A stretch of 64,000 nt of DNA from Rahnella sikkimica (GTDB taxonomy: Bacteria; Pseudomonadota; Gammaproteobacteria; Enterobacterales; Enterobacteriaceae): positions 1,736,001-1,800,000 of the forward strand of contig NZ_CP019062.1 in assembly GCF_002951615.1 (NCBI RefSeq). Direction: 5' to 3'. A model generated the notes under the pieces. That model did no database searches and was not told where the DNA came from. It saw nothing but the letters and a program-made list of their open reading frames with translations. Positions 16,034-24,101 of this stretch are shown piece after piece. The first letter of the stretch is position 1. Each line of letters begins with the position of its first letter. A program made the position numbers and the translations under genes.

Positions 16034-17920
16034 TTATGGGAGCGGCATCGCTGTAGTGACTTTTCCGCCCGTTCCAGTAACTGTTTTTCTCTCCCCGGTG
16101 CGCCCGCTGATAAACGTTACCTCTATCTCACTTTTGTTGTCTTTCAGGGCGGTAGAAATTGCGGCAGTCAGTTTATGCGTGTCGATACCGCCCCCTGCTG
16201 AAGAAGCTGGTCCGGCCGTGTTGATATTGGGTTCCACGCTTTTTTCTGGCTGATTTACTGACGGGGACTCAGTCGATGAGGGGCCGTTCATCAACCAGTC
16301 AGAGTACTGATCTCGCTGGTATGCCAGTCGGGACGGATCACGCAGCCCCTGCCACCGGGAGTCAGTCATTGATGCGTTAATCCCGCTGTCGATATCTTTT
16401 TCACTGTAGGGTTGACTGCCGTTTTCATGGCGGATCATGGCGGTCATCATACGTTTGAGCACGGCAGGGTCATTCAGATCAAGCTGTTCATGCTCGCCAA
16501 ACCCTGTGTCTTTCGTAATCGCGTTGATGTATGCCTGAGTATTATTCTCGCTGTTTGGCGCGTACGTATGAACAATACCGTAGGGCGTATTATTTCCGCG
16601 ATCTCCATAAAGCTGAAGCTGACGGCTCATGGCGGCCAACCCGTCTTCAGCTTTATCAAATACAGCAAATGATCCATCGCTACCCACGGCATTCGGGGCA
16701 ACCCGTAAATTCCCCGGATTATTGTTACGGATCCCACGGGCATTACCGTTACCCGGCTGGTTATAATACGCAGGGGACACAGAAGAAGGAGGTTGTACGT
16801 ACAGACCGTTAATATCCTGTTGCAACAGTTTGGCTTTATCCGTCGGGCCATAAAAACTGTTCAGTTTCTTAATCAAGTCCCCGGACGCATATCCCATGTT
16901 CAGGTCTAACTTTTCATCCCATGATAACGTTTTCTTAAATTTTTCATCCTTTAGCGCCTCCCTGATACGGTCGGCTTGCTTCCCTCCGGAATTAAAATCC
17001 ATCAACGATCCCACTGTTGCAGTATCAAATCCGTGTTCCATTATCTGAGAAATGCTGTCAAGGCCTCCCTGAATGGTAGGATCCTTACCCAGGTTAACCT
17101 GTGCCTTCATCAGTAATCCGTCCCAAGAGGCAGATATATGATTTAGCTGGGTACGAAATGCCAGGGCGTTTTGCACATCTTTATCAGAAAAAATCAGTCC
17201 ATCTCGCTGCGCCTGGTCTTTCAGACGCTGCACCTGATCCGTGCTTTGGCGTAAAAAGCTTAAAAGCTCCGGAGAAAAACCGCCCACCTGAGCAATGACA
17301 GACTGTTTTGCGGGAGATTCTTTCAGCATGGCCTTATTCAGGTCATCCATCAGTTTTACAACGTCTGCAACACCTTCCTTGGTTTTGCTGATCTTAATAC
17401 CGAGCTGCGCCATAAGAGCCGCAAAGCCGTCATCACGTTGATTCACGGCGTCGTTTGCACGCTGATAAAGACCGGAGACAGACCCTTCTGCCGCATCCCG
17501 CGCAGACCCGTTTTCGATCATGGCCCCGGTTAGCTCCTGATAAGCGCGGGTGGTTGTGCTGATGTTTTTTGCCGTTGTATCCACTTTATAACCGGCATTT
17601 GCATAACCCTGAATGCCAGACTTTACCGCGTTAAAAACACCGGCCAGACCGCTCAACCCCAGCGTCAGTCCGCCAACCATTTTGAGCGGAGGTACCAAAT
17701 CACCGATAAACTGCACGCCGTCCCTGGCGTTTTTTGCCAGATTACCAAGTCGACCGCTGATTTCATCGACACCTTCAGTAGACTGTCGGCCGCCGAGCTG
17801 TAAACCCGTCCGCGCATTGTTAAGCTGAGGAATAAGCTTTTTTACCGCATCATCGATGCTCTGAATTGACTCAGAAACCCGATCGTCTGCCGTCAGCTGG
17901 AAATCAAACGCCTTAGCCAT
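16034..17920 (-). CDS. Tail tape-measure protein with embedded P5-like lytic domain
   Basis: A 628-residue protein that sets tail length and probably helps penetrate the cell wall. The start at 17920 has GGAAAATAAG upstream; the extension to 17938 is rejected. Residues about 1-340 are helical with a hydrophobic segment (LVPPLKMVGGLTLGLSGLAGVF). Residues about 385-520 carry GIRNNNPGNLRVAPN, FAVFDKAEDGLAAMSRQL and YAPNSENNTQAYINAI, the pattern of the phage P5-type structural lytic transglycosylase. The C-terminal 50 residues end in a beta-rich VTFISGRTGERKTV. Its start lies inside the last codons of the frameshifted chaperone frame. Confidence 0.88.
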   Translation of the reverse strand: MAKAFDFQLTADDRVSESIQSIDDAVKKLIPQLNNARTGLQLGGRQSTEGVDEISGRLGNLAKNARDGVQFIGDLVPPLKMVGGLTLGLSGLAGVFNAVKSGIQGYANAGYKVDTTAKNISTTTRAYQELTGAMIENGSARDAAEGSVSGLYQRANDAVNQRDDGFAALMAQLGIKISKTKEGVADVVKLMDDLNKAMLKESPAKQSVIAQVGGFSPELLSFLRQSTDQVQRLKDQAQRDGLIFSDKDVQNALAFRTQLNHISASWDGLLMKAQVNLGKDPTIQGGLDSISQIMEHGFDTATVGSLMDFNSGGKQADRIREALKDEKFKKTLSWDEKLDLNMGYASGDLIKKLNSFYGPTDKAKLLQQDINGLYVQPPSSVSPAYYNQPGNGNARGIRNNNPGNLRVAPNAVGSDGSFAVFDKAEDGLAAMSRQLQLYGDRGNNTPYGIVHTYAPNSENNTQAYINAITKDTGFGEHEQLDLNDPAVLKRMMTAMIRHENGSQPYSEKDIDSGINASMTDSRWQGLRDPSRLAYQRDQYSDWLMNGPSSTESPSVNQPEKSVEPNINTAGPASSAGGGIDTHKLTAAISTALKDNKSEIEVTFISGRTGERKTVTGTGGKVTTAMPLP

Positions 17921-18631
17921 TCTTATTTTCCTTCGCAAGATTAATTCGCAGCGCCTGCGACTTCCACCACAGTAAACGGGTCCACGTCAGGCACCAGCCG
18001 TCAGTGGGCCCCCATCCGTAGTAATAGGACACGTCAGCAATCACATCCCGCCAGTGTCCGGTGTCGGGGAGTAGTTTAAAAAACCCAGCAGATAGGCCTC
18101 GCAGCTTTTGTAATCGGTATAAGGCAGGCGATTGATCACTTCCGGCGGAATATCCGAGAGTTCGGCGATCAGTGCTGACATTGAAGTCAGGCCCCCCTTT
18201 ACTGTCTGTGTTTTATAAAACTGGTCTACCTGTTCCAGATTGGGTTCAGACAGGTCAATGCTGCTCCAGCTGCGTTTTCCCGCACTGTCTTGAAGCGGGT
18301 TCGCCAACATAATGATCGTGCTGCTTTGCGGCTGACTCTCTGCATTGGGGTTTTCAGGTTTGTAATTCAAGAAAGTGAGCAGGAAAGACTCACACCGCTT
18401 ATATGTCGTAAAAGGCAACCGCTTAATCACCTGCGGGGTAACGCCGGACAGAAGGCAAATAAGGTGCCCCATTCCGGCAAGGGCACCACTGGCTTTCTGT
18501 TTATCAAGAAACTGATTTACCTCGATGACAGCAGGTTCATGCAGCTCAATATTTTCCCAAACCAGTTTACCGCTGGCATCAGCCAGCGGTTTGTCCAGTG
18601 GGATAAGGATGGTTTTATCCTGTTCTTCCAC
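17913..18631 (-). CDS. Tail assembly chaperone, -1 frameshift fusion product (239 aa)
   Basis: The zero-frame chaperone ends at 18041, but a heptamer T-TTT-TTA (minus strand, 18083-18077) in register just before its end is a canonical -1 slippery site. Slipping there joins the first 185 residues to a 54-residue extension that runs to a TAA at 17913. The extension contains WRDVIADVSYYYGWGPTDGW and LLWWKSQALRINL, the aromatic pattern common to the second chaperone product in contractile-tail phages (comparable to P2 E+E'). Location just before the tape measure is the universal place for such a pair. The frameshift itself is inferred. Confidence 0.8.
18041..18631 (-). CDS. Tail assembly chaperone (Mu gp41-like), tandemly duplicated domain
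   Basis: The 196-residue zero-frame product. It consists of two copies of one domain of about 85 residues. Copy one (residues about 7-95) has LDKPLADASGKLVWENIELHEP ending in RLPFTTYKRCESFLLTFLNY. Copy two (about 104-190) has ANPLQDSAGKRSWSSIDLSEP ending in RLPYTDYKSCEAYLLGFLNY. Single-domain gp41 proteins are about 90-110 residues, so this is roughly twice normal length. The protein helps the tape measure and tube assemble and is not part of the finished tail. It abuts the tube gene, with a two-base gap. Confidence 0.85.
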   Translation of the reverse strand: MEEQDKTILIPLDKPLADASGKLVWENIELHEPAVIEVNQFLDKQKASGALAGMGHLICLLSGVTPQVIKRLPFTTYKRCESFLLTFLNYKPENPNAESQPQSSTIIMLANPLQDSAGKRSWSSIDLSEPNLEQVDQFYKTQTVKGGLTSMSALIAELSDIPPEVINRLPYTDYKSCEAYLLGFLNYSPTPDTGGM

Positions 18632-18633
18632 GA

Positions 18634-19002
18634 TCAGCTCTCCACCACGTCAAAACCTTCCCAGCGCACGTCGAAGACCGCATCTTCGCTGTCCACTTCC
18701 TGCGATTCCACCGTCCACATACCGGTGCCGATGATGGTTTTACCGTTGGCCAGCTCAGCCACCACCGTCACATTGGTCATGTCCGTGAAGTCAGCAACGG
18801 TGGTGCCACCGCTGTCGCGCACCTGACAGGAGATGAACGGCGCAGACGGCTTCTCTTTATAGCCGTGCACATTGTCCATGCCGGTCAGCGTTTCACGCTT
18901 GAGCTTGGACGGACTGTATTTGAACTGGCCGGCGACCATGATCGAGACGCCATTTGTCGTAACAAAAGCTGTCCCCGCGAGACGGTTAGATGTATCTGCC
19001 AT
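18634..19002 (-). CDS. Tail tube protein (Mu gpM family)
   Basis: A 122-residue tube subunit: MADTSNRLAGTAFVTTNGVSIMVAGQFKYSPSKLKRETLTGMDNVHGYKE is the standard opening, followed by beta-rich repeats ending in VRWEGFDVVE. The family forms the inner rigid tube through which DNA passes. It lies between the sheath and chaperone genes, nine bases after the sheath gene, the invariant order in contractile tails. Confidence 0.92.
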   Translation of the reverse strand: MADTSNRLAGTAFVTTNGVSIMVAGQFKYSPSKLKRETLTGMDNVHGYKEKPSAPFISCQVRDSGGTTVADFTDMTNVTVVAELANGKTIIGTGMWTVESQEVDSEDAVFDVRWEGFDVVES

Positions 19003-19011
19003 GATGATTCC

Positions 19012-20496
19012 TTACGCCGCGGCTTGCAGGCGGAACTGGTTGAGGAGAGCGAACACGCGCAGTTGGTTGATCAGAACGCCATCCCACAGCACATCAACCC
19101 GGTTCGGGTTAGAGGTGCTTTTCGTCACCACTAAACCGGCGGCGAAAGCTTTGGAATCTTGCACATACCCGTTGTATTCCAGCTGGGTGTACTGGGCGAT
19201 CAGCTCCGCGCGGATAATATTCGGCGTCACGATGGCTGAGCCAGGCGCAAATCGGGTACCGTCGGCGGCCAGCTTCATGCGGGCAAATTTAGACGTCACC
19301 TGCGTTCTGATAAAACGGGTCACAAACATCAGCAGGAACAGCGTTTCAACCTGCAGATAGCTGTCGTCTGCATCCCCGTATTTATTGGTCTGATACGTGG
19401 TGATCAGATTTTCAACCTGCACCGTATTGTCATCAGCAACGGTGAATGTCGAAACCCCGCTGTAAAGCAGGTTGTTACGTTCCGTCAGTTCAAAGCGTGA
19501 TGCTAACGGCGGTGCCAGAACACCGCTGATGGTCAGCGTTTGCAAAGGTCGGCCCGGGTCGTTACGCAAGCTGCCCGCCACCGCACCCGTTGCCGCCGCT
19601 GCCCAGACATAGGCCGGGGTCGGTGAGTCATAGACGCCCAGCAACGTGGCGTGCTGATCGTTACGCGCTTCACCGATAGTGGTCAGTTGCCCATAAGTGC
19701 CTGATGCAGCCCCGAAGACATGGCCATACAGTTGCTGCGCGTAGCTCCAGCGGCCGGTGCTGTCGGAAAGCAGCCCTTTAAGCGCATTGAGTGAGGTTGT
19801 GTCTGTATAAGGCGTCACAATAAAATCAAAGGTGCGGTCGCCCAGATTGGCCAGTGCATTGGTCATATCCGGTGCGCCAGCGCCGCCGGTCATGGCGGTG
19901 AGCGTGATACCCAGCCCGGCAGGCGTACTTTCGCCCCCTGCGCTGCCCTGATAATTCAGGCGCAGATCAATCCCGTTGCCGTGAGCACCTTTATTTTTGG
20001 CCGTCAGCGTAACAACTCCCAGCGCAGACGCGGCCGTCACCGGCAGCGCGGTTTTTGCCAGAATCGCCGCTGTTAATGCCGCCGCCATAGACGTCACTGA
20101 ATCAGTACTCAACACCGTAGCCTGTACTCGCTGACCCGCAATGTAGAGCGAAATCACACCGGTTTCGGTTGGCGCGGCCGTTAAAGTCACGGTGCCGGTT
20201 GCGGCCGTCTGGGCAACACCGTCCGCCAGCGGAAGTAAATAAATCTCCCCCGAGACGTCGTTCGCCAGATACCCGACCATCTGGTTGTGGAGCATTGAGC
20301 CAGCACCGTAAATTCCAGCCGTATTGGACGCGGAGGATTCAATAACAGGAACATTGAGCTGCACGCCTGCGCTTGTGAGCGCCTGGCCGATAATCAACGT
20401 GCGCTGTGTTGCTGTCGCCGTGTTCGCCTGAGAATTATCAAACTCGGCAAAGAAAAGCGACGTGCGAAGATTGGAAGGGATATTTTGAAAATCCAT
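19012..20496 (-). CDS. Tail sheath protein (Mu gpL family)
   Basis: A 494-residue contractile sheath subunit. The opening (MDFQNIPSNLRTSLFFAEFDNSQAN) and the C-terminal ARMKLAADGTRFAPGSAIVTPN with the closing RVFALLNQFRLQ are typical of the Mu gpL group. Its presence shows the phage is a myovirus morphologically. The start overlaps the stop of the DUF2635 gene by one base. Confidence 0.95.
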   Translation of the reverse strand: MDFQNIPSNLRTSLFFAEFDNSQANTATATQRTLIIGQALTSAGVQLNVPVIESSASNTAGIYGAGSMLHNQMVGYLANDVSGEIYLLPLADGVAQTAATGTVTLTAAPTETGVISLYIAGQRVQATVLSTDSVTSMAAALTAAILAKTALPVTAASALGVVTLTAKNKGAHGNGIDLRLNYQGSAGGESTPAGLGITLTAMTGGAGAPDMTNALANLGDRTFDFIVTPYTDTTSLNALKGLLSDSTGRWSYAQQLYGHVFGAASGTYGQLTTIGEARNDQHATLLGVYDSPTPAYVWAAAATGAVAGSLRNDPGRPLQTLTISGVLAPPLASRFELTERNNLLYSGVSTFTVADDNTVQVENLITTYQTNKYGDADDSYLQVETLFLLMFVTRFIRTQVTSKFARMKLAADGTRFAPGSAIVTPNIIRAELIAQYTQLEYNGYVQDSKAFAAGLVVTKSTSNPNRVDVLWDGVLINQLRVFALLNQFRLQAAA

Positions 20497-20729
20497 TAGC
20501 GGGCACTCCCCGTATCAGTCGTAGCGGTAGTTTTATCGCTGTCTGTGGTGGTATCCGTCACTTTCGAAGCGGCCTTCGTCTGCTGCGCCGCATCAGTTTT
20601 TACGACGTCACCGTCGCGCAACCGGCGGTTCCAAAACGTACTTTCCGGCACTTCTGTCCCTTCTTCAGGCAATAGGGTGCTTTTAACCGGATCGCGCACA
20701 GTGCGCCCGGCGGTCGGTTTTACAAACAT
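20496..20729 (-). CDS. DUF2635 protein (Mu gp38-like)
   Basis: A 77-residue protein: FVKPTAGRTVRDPVKSTLLPEEGTEVPESTFWNRRLRDGDVV is the DUF2635 signature, followed by a Thr/Asp-rich disordered tail. In Mu the counterpart gp38 sits just before the sheath gene, as here. Its function is not established. Confidence 0.88.
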   Translation of the reverse strand: MFVKPTAGRTVRDPVKSTLLPEEGTEVPESTFWNRRLRDGDVVKTDAAQQTKAASKVTDTTTDSDKTTATTDTGSAR

Positions 20730-20745
20730 GGGTAACTCCAGAATG

Positions 20746-21291
20746 TTATTGAGGCAGGTCGATGGTGACGCCGACTTGCGGTGTGCCGTCAGGCTCTACA
20801 ATGGTGACGTCAATCCCTTCAAGTGGGTCCGCTTCGATAGGGTAAAAATCTTCCGGGCCCTGGTAATATTCGATATCCAGTTCCATCAGCAACTGGGCCG
20901 TATGCCCTTCACCACCGGCGTTGACATCGATGGTGGAGCGCACCTGTAAAAACTGCTGAGTCTGGCGGGTGAGCTCATAGCTGTTAATCACGGCTCGCTC
21001 AATTTGTTCGCGCAGCTGCTCCAGTGCCTCCTGCGCTTTTACCGCCCCGTTGTCCTGATCTACCTCATCAAGCTCCTGTAAGCGGCCGGTAATTAGAACG
21101 GTGGTCACTGTCGTAAACTGCGGCACGTTGCGCCCGAGGGAGTTTTTCAGATCAAAAGGGGTCTGCACCAGAATAGCGGGATACATATCCTCAGCCGTGG
21201 GCCAGTCGCGCGGGGAATAAACGCGATCAAGGGCGTCCGTCTTTCCCGTGAGCGCGCTGATGACGAGCCCCCGCAAAGCTGCTGCATTCAT
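20746..21291 (-). CDS. Phage protein of the Mu gp37 family
   Basis: A 181-residue protein: LDRVYSPRDWPTAEDMYPAILVQTPFDLKNSLGRN and VLITGRLQELDE fit the gp37 tail-terminator-like family that caps the tube and completes head-tail joining. It begins within the stop of the frameshifted joining gene (ATGA) and ends 17 bases before the DUF2635 gene. Confidence 0.85.
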   Translation of the reverse strand: MNAAALRGLVISALTGKTDALDRVYSPRDWPTAEDMYPAILVQTPFDLKNSLGRNVPQFTTVTTVLITGRLQELDEVDQDNGAVKAQEALEQLREQIERAVINSYELTRQTQQFLQVRSTIDVNAGGEGHTAQLLMELDIEYYQGPEDFYPIEADPLEGIDVTIVEPDGTPQVGVTIDLPQ

Positions 21292-21631
21292 ACCTTCACC
21301 CTGTTAAGAATAAGCTTTGAACCGCCGTGACTGTCCGGCTGGATATCGGCGATGGTGAACAACGTGTTCACCGTCTCACCGCCGACCGTGCCGATAAACA
21401 CCCGGTCCCCCTCTTCGGTGGAACGCTGAACTCACTGTCCAGCACACCCAGGACGGGGGACGTCGTGTTTATCGTGCTACCGTCATCCAGAGGTTCAACC
21501 TCCTGCGTATAGGCGCGGTCGAAAATCCCGCTGATGGTATATGCCACACCACCCGCGGGCCGGAAATCAACCGGGTCACCAAATACCCCCTGTAACGGCC
21601 TGAGCAGATGCTGATCCCAGTTGATACCCAT
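21288..21631 (-). pseudogene. Head-tail joining protein (gpFII-like) with apparent frameshift
   Basis: The frame from ATG 21631 (MGINWDQHLLRPLQGVFGDPVDFRPAGG) reads well to VPPKRG, then fails at a G5 run (minus strand, 21411-21407). With one extra G it continues as DRVFIGTVGGETVNTLFTIAD and ends in LNRVKV with a stop at 21290-21288 that overlaps the next ATG, as elsewhere in this operon. The intended product is 113-114 residues, a beta-rich head-tail adaptor. A one-base deletion in a homopolymer is either a real mutation or a sequencing error; without the second half, virions would probably be defective. Confidence 0.75.
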
Positions 21632-21906
21632 CAGGCTGCTCCGCTCTCAGATGCCGGGATTACCTGTTCAGAGGCAGGCTGCGCTTCTGGGTTCTCCACC
21701 GAAACGGCGGGATCACTCACCTGTTGAGACTCCTGCAACAACACCGTGTAGGCTTTAACAAACCCAAGGGCAATGAGGCGGTTCGCATCATTTTCAGGTA
21801 AGTCCAGACGGGCATTCTGCCGGTACTCCCCGCCGTCATGACGTAAAAACTTCCCTTTCAATACCACCACGCTGACAGTAGTCTCAGTTACTTTTTCTTT
21901 AGCCAT
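21631..21906 (-). CDS. Hypothetical phage head protein
   Basis: A 91-residue protein between the major capsid and head-tail joining genes, overlapping the latter by one base. The N-terminal half (VVLKGKFLRHDGGEYRQNARLDLPENDANRLIALGFVK) looks like a small folded domain of the kind found at this position in many lambda-like head operons; the C-terminal third is Glu/Ala/Ser-rich and probably disordered. Position is comparable to lambda gpFI, but I cannot show homology. Confidence 0.6.
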   Translation of the reverse strand: MAKEKVTETTVSVVVLKGKFLRHDGGEYRQNARLDLPENDANRLIALGFVKAYTVLLQESQQVSDPAVSVENPEAQPASEQVIPASESGAA

Positions 21907-21909
21907 GAT

Positions 21910-22956
21910 TTACACCACCGTTGCACAAAGTGATGCATTTACACGACTTGGGATCACCAGAGGCGCGGACTGCATCAAAATAATTCGCTGAGCCGGGTCA
22001 AATTTCACTTCTGATTTTGGCGCGAAGGCCAGCGGGCCATAGTTGAAGGCAGGGTCGAGAATGACCCCGAATGCACGCGTGCCCATCAGATCGGCCCCAC
22101 TCATGATCACGGCACCGTCGGCAATCATTGGTTTTTCAACATTATCCAGCGGGTCAATGAACCAGTCGTTATACAGCCACAGATCGAAGTTGCCCCAGCG
22201 GCCTTTGTACACAGCGCCTTTGGCGATCTGCGCACCCGCGTTAATCTGGTTACCAAACGGGCTGAGCGCCGGGAAGGTAATGGCGTTGTCCTTGATGGTG
22301 GTATCCAGACGGAATGCGCGCCATGAACTGTTGGTGAAGACAAGGTCGGTCGGTACTGCGCCGGACTCTTTTAAAAACGTCGTCTGCCATGTCTCAATAT
22401 CATCCGATGGCTGGGTATTTGTCGCGCCTGCTGTAACGCTGGTCGGCCATTTATCCGAACCGCTGAGCACAATAGTCAGGTCAGGAGAGCGACCAAAATC
22501 CACAACTTTGGTTTCATACCCTTCACCTGCCACGGTGACTGTGCCGGTCGCTAATGCACTGGCCGCCATCCATTCCAGACGACGGTTGATCATGTCAATC
22601 TGGTCAGCCATTTCAAACTGAAGGTTCAGCATTTCACGCTCACCAGCAGTGTATTCGCCACCAATACGCTCGCCAATCTGGCGGCGAATCGGCTTACGCA
22701 GATCTGGGGCACGCTTGTCTTTGATGTAGGCCGGCTTGAAAGTGTTGGTCTGGTATTTACGCTGCTCAACCAGCTTTCCTTCTACCAATGGCGACACAAA
22801 CGGTGCCATACGGCGCTTACCAATATCGACGTCAATCGAGACTTCTTCCGATTCGTAAGTCACCACGTTAGGGAAGAAGCGGTCGAGCAACCAGTTCTGG
22901 CTGGTCATCAGGTTTGGTACTACCTGAACCAGTACGTTGGTATCAAAAATATTCAT
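21910..22956 (-). CDS. Major capsid protein (lambda gpE family)
   Basis: A 348-residue protein with the Phage_cap_E pattern: VVPNLMTSQNWLLDRFFPNV, VDIGKRRMAPFVSPLVEGK, KRAPDLRKP followed by GERIGGEYTAGEREM, and C-terminal MSGADLMGTRAFGVILDPAFNYGPLAFAPKSEVKFDPAQRIILMQSAPLVIP. Lambda gpE is 341 residues, so the length is normal. It assembles the icosahedral shell with the gpD-type decoration protein encoded just upstream. Confidence 0.95.
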   Translation of the reverse strand: MNIFDTNVLVQVVPNLMTSQNWLLDRFFPNVVTYESEEVSIDVDIGKRRMAPFVSPLVEGKLVEQRKYQTNTFKPAYIKDKRAPDLRKPIRRQIGERIGGEYTAGEREMLNLQFEMADQIDMINRRLEWMAASALATGTVTVAGEGYETKVVDFGRSPDLTIVLSGSDKWPTSVTAGATNTQPSDDIETWQTTFLKESGAVPTDLVFTNSSWRAFRLDTTIKDNAITFPALSPFGNQINAGAQIAKGAVYKGRWGNFDLWLYNDWFIDPLDNVEKPMIADGAVIMSGADLMGTRAFGVILDPAFNYGPLAFAPKSEVKFDPAQRIILMQSAPLVIPSRVNASLCATVV

Positions 22957-22972
22957 ATGGGCTCTCTTGGTG

Positions 22973-22993
22973 TATGCCGGTTAAACCGGCATA
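22973..22993. repeat. Perfect palindrome between capsid D and E genes
   Basis: TATGCCGG, loop TTAAA, CCGGCATA, in the 97-bp gap between the decoration and major capsid genes. No T tract follows on the minus strand, so it is more likely an mRNA-stabilising or processing hairpin than a terminator. Confidence 0.6.
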
Positions 22994-23053
22994 AATTCAA
23001 AATACACAGCTCCCTACCAGGTGGGTGGCATAGGGATCAGTCGGAGGTTTAAA

Positions 23054-23455
23054 TCAGGAAATAGGGGCTTGCACGCTGTCGCGAAGGAAGATACCAAAGG
23101 GCCGTAACGCTATTTTCAAGCCGGCCAGCGTCCAGGATGCGTCGATAATGAGTTTGTTTTGGTTAAATTCCCCCATCAGATATACGCCGCCCTGCTGGGC
23201 TGATGTCGTGGTATCCACATCATCAACCAGAATAGCCATAGGGATTTCACTCCCATCAGTGGCTGTTTTAACGCTTAAAACATATTGGGAAGTGGCAGTT
23301 ACCATGCCTAAAACAGTACCGCGAACCAGCGGGCCATCTACCGCAATAGTTACCGAATCCGTGACTAACTGGAGGGGGCCAGACACCAACTGATCGGGAA
23401 TAAACATGGAAGATGTCATTCCCGGCGCGAATGCATTATCACCGAACTGATCCAT
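23054..23455 (-). CDS. Head decoration protein (lambda gpD family)
   Basis: A 133-residue protein: PDQLVSGPLQLVTDSVTIAVDGPLVRGTVLGMVT and AILVDDVDTTTSAQQGGVYLMGEFNQNKLI fit the gpD/HDPD family that trimerises on the expanded capsid and stabilises packaged DNA. It starts at the base where the scaffold gene ends, and precedes the major capsid gene as in lambda. Confidence 0.92.
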   Translation of the reverse strand: MDQFGDNAFAPGMTSSMFIPDQLVSGPLQLVTDSVTIAVDGPLVRGTVLGMVTATSQYVLSVKTATDGSEIPMAILVDDVDTTTSAQQGGVYLMGEFNQNKLIIDASWTLAGLKIALRPFGIFLRDSVQAPIS

Positions 23456-24099
23456 TATTTTTTACCTTTGGTTGAGTTGTACAAACTGGTCATAGCAGTA
23501 ACCAGTGCGCCAGCAGAGCCGGACGCAGCAGGTTGCACGTCATTTCCCAACTGATGGTTTTCGACCTTCGACATGCGTTCGTCCAGTGACATGCGGCGAG
23601 ACTGCTGCGGCTGCATCGGCCCGGAGCTTGCCAGCACGCGGATGGCGGCAGCCGAACTCATGCCGGTAGTGATAGCCAGCGAAACCGCCAGCGGACCTTT
23701 ACCCGCAGCATATTTGCTGCCGAGAATGCGGGAGATGCGGTCACGCTCAGCGCGGCGGCCTTTTTTGACATCACGATCATCTTCATCATCGTCACCGTCG
23801 TTTTCGTCGCCCTCATCCTCATCGGCGTCCGCATCGTCGTCATCATCCTCCGCACGGCGGGATTTGGCTTTTTTAGACTTTTCCTTGTCATTACCATCTT
23901 CGTCGTCAGGATCATCACCATCATCTTCTGCACGCTGAGATTTTTTGGACTTACCTTGATCATCCTGATCGTCTTTATCGTCATCTTCCGCACGACGACC
24001 TTTGGCCTTTTTGGACTTCTCTTTTTCGTCTTCATCATCTTCAGAAGCATTCGCAGAAAAACCAAACAGGTGCGCAAAACCTCGAATTTTCTTTGACAT
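23455..24099 (-). CDS. Highly charged capsid assembly (scaffold) protein
   Basis: A 214-residue protein in the position of the lambda Nu3 scaffold, between the C-type protease and gpD genes. Residues about 20-120 are an extreme polyelectrolyte: three spaced copies of a KSKK...RRAEDD block separated by long Asp/Glu runs. Residues about 120-155 (RDRISRILGSKYAAGKGPLAVSLAITTGMSS) form the conserved helical region seen in ClpP-like scaffold tails, and MSLDERMSKVENHQLGND follows. The acidic block could act as a nucleic-acid mimic or hold the scaffold soluble inside the procapsid; this is inference. Confidence 0.75.
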   Translation of the reverse strand: MSKKIRGFAHLFGFSANASEDDEDEKEKSKKAKGRRAEDDDKDDQDDQGKSKKSQRAEDDGDDPDDEDGNDKEKSKKAKSRRAEDDDDDADADEDEGDENDGDDDEDDRDVKKGRRAERDRISRILGSKYAAGKGPLAVSLAITTGMSSAAAIRVLASSGPMQPQQSRRMSLDERMSKVENHQLGNDVQPAASGSAGALVTAMTSLYNSTKGKK

Positions 24100-24101
24100 C
24101 G

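Noticed and set aside
23573..23938. Serine-rich plus-strand frame opposite the scaffold gene
   Set aside because: It is the antisense reading of an Asp/Glu/Lys-rich repeat and has no independent support.
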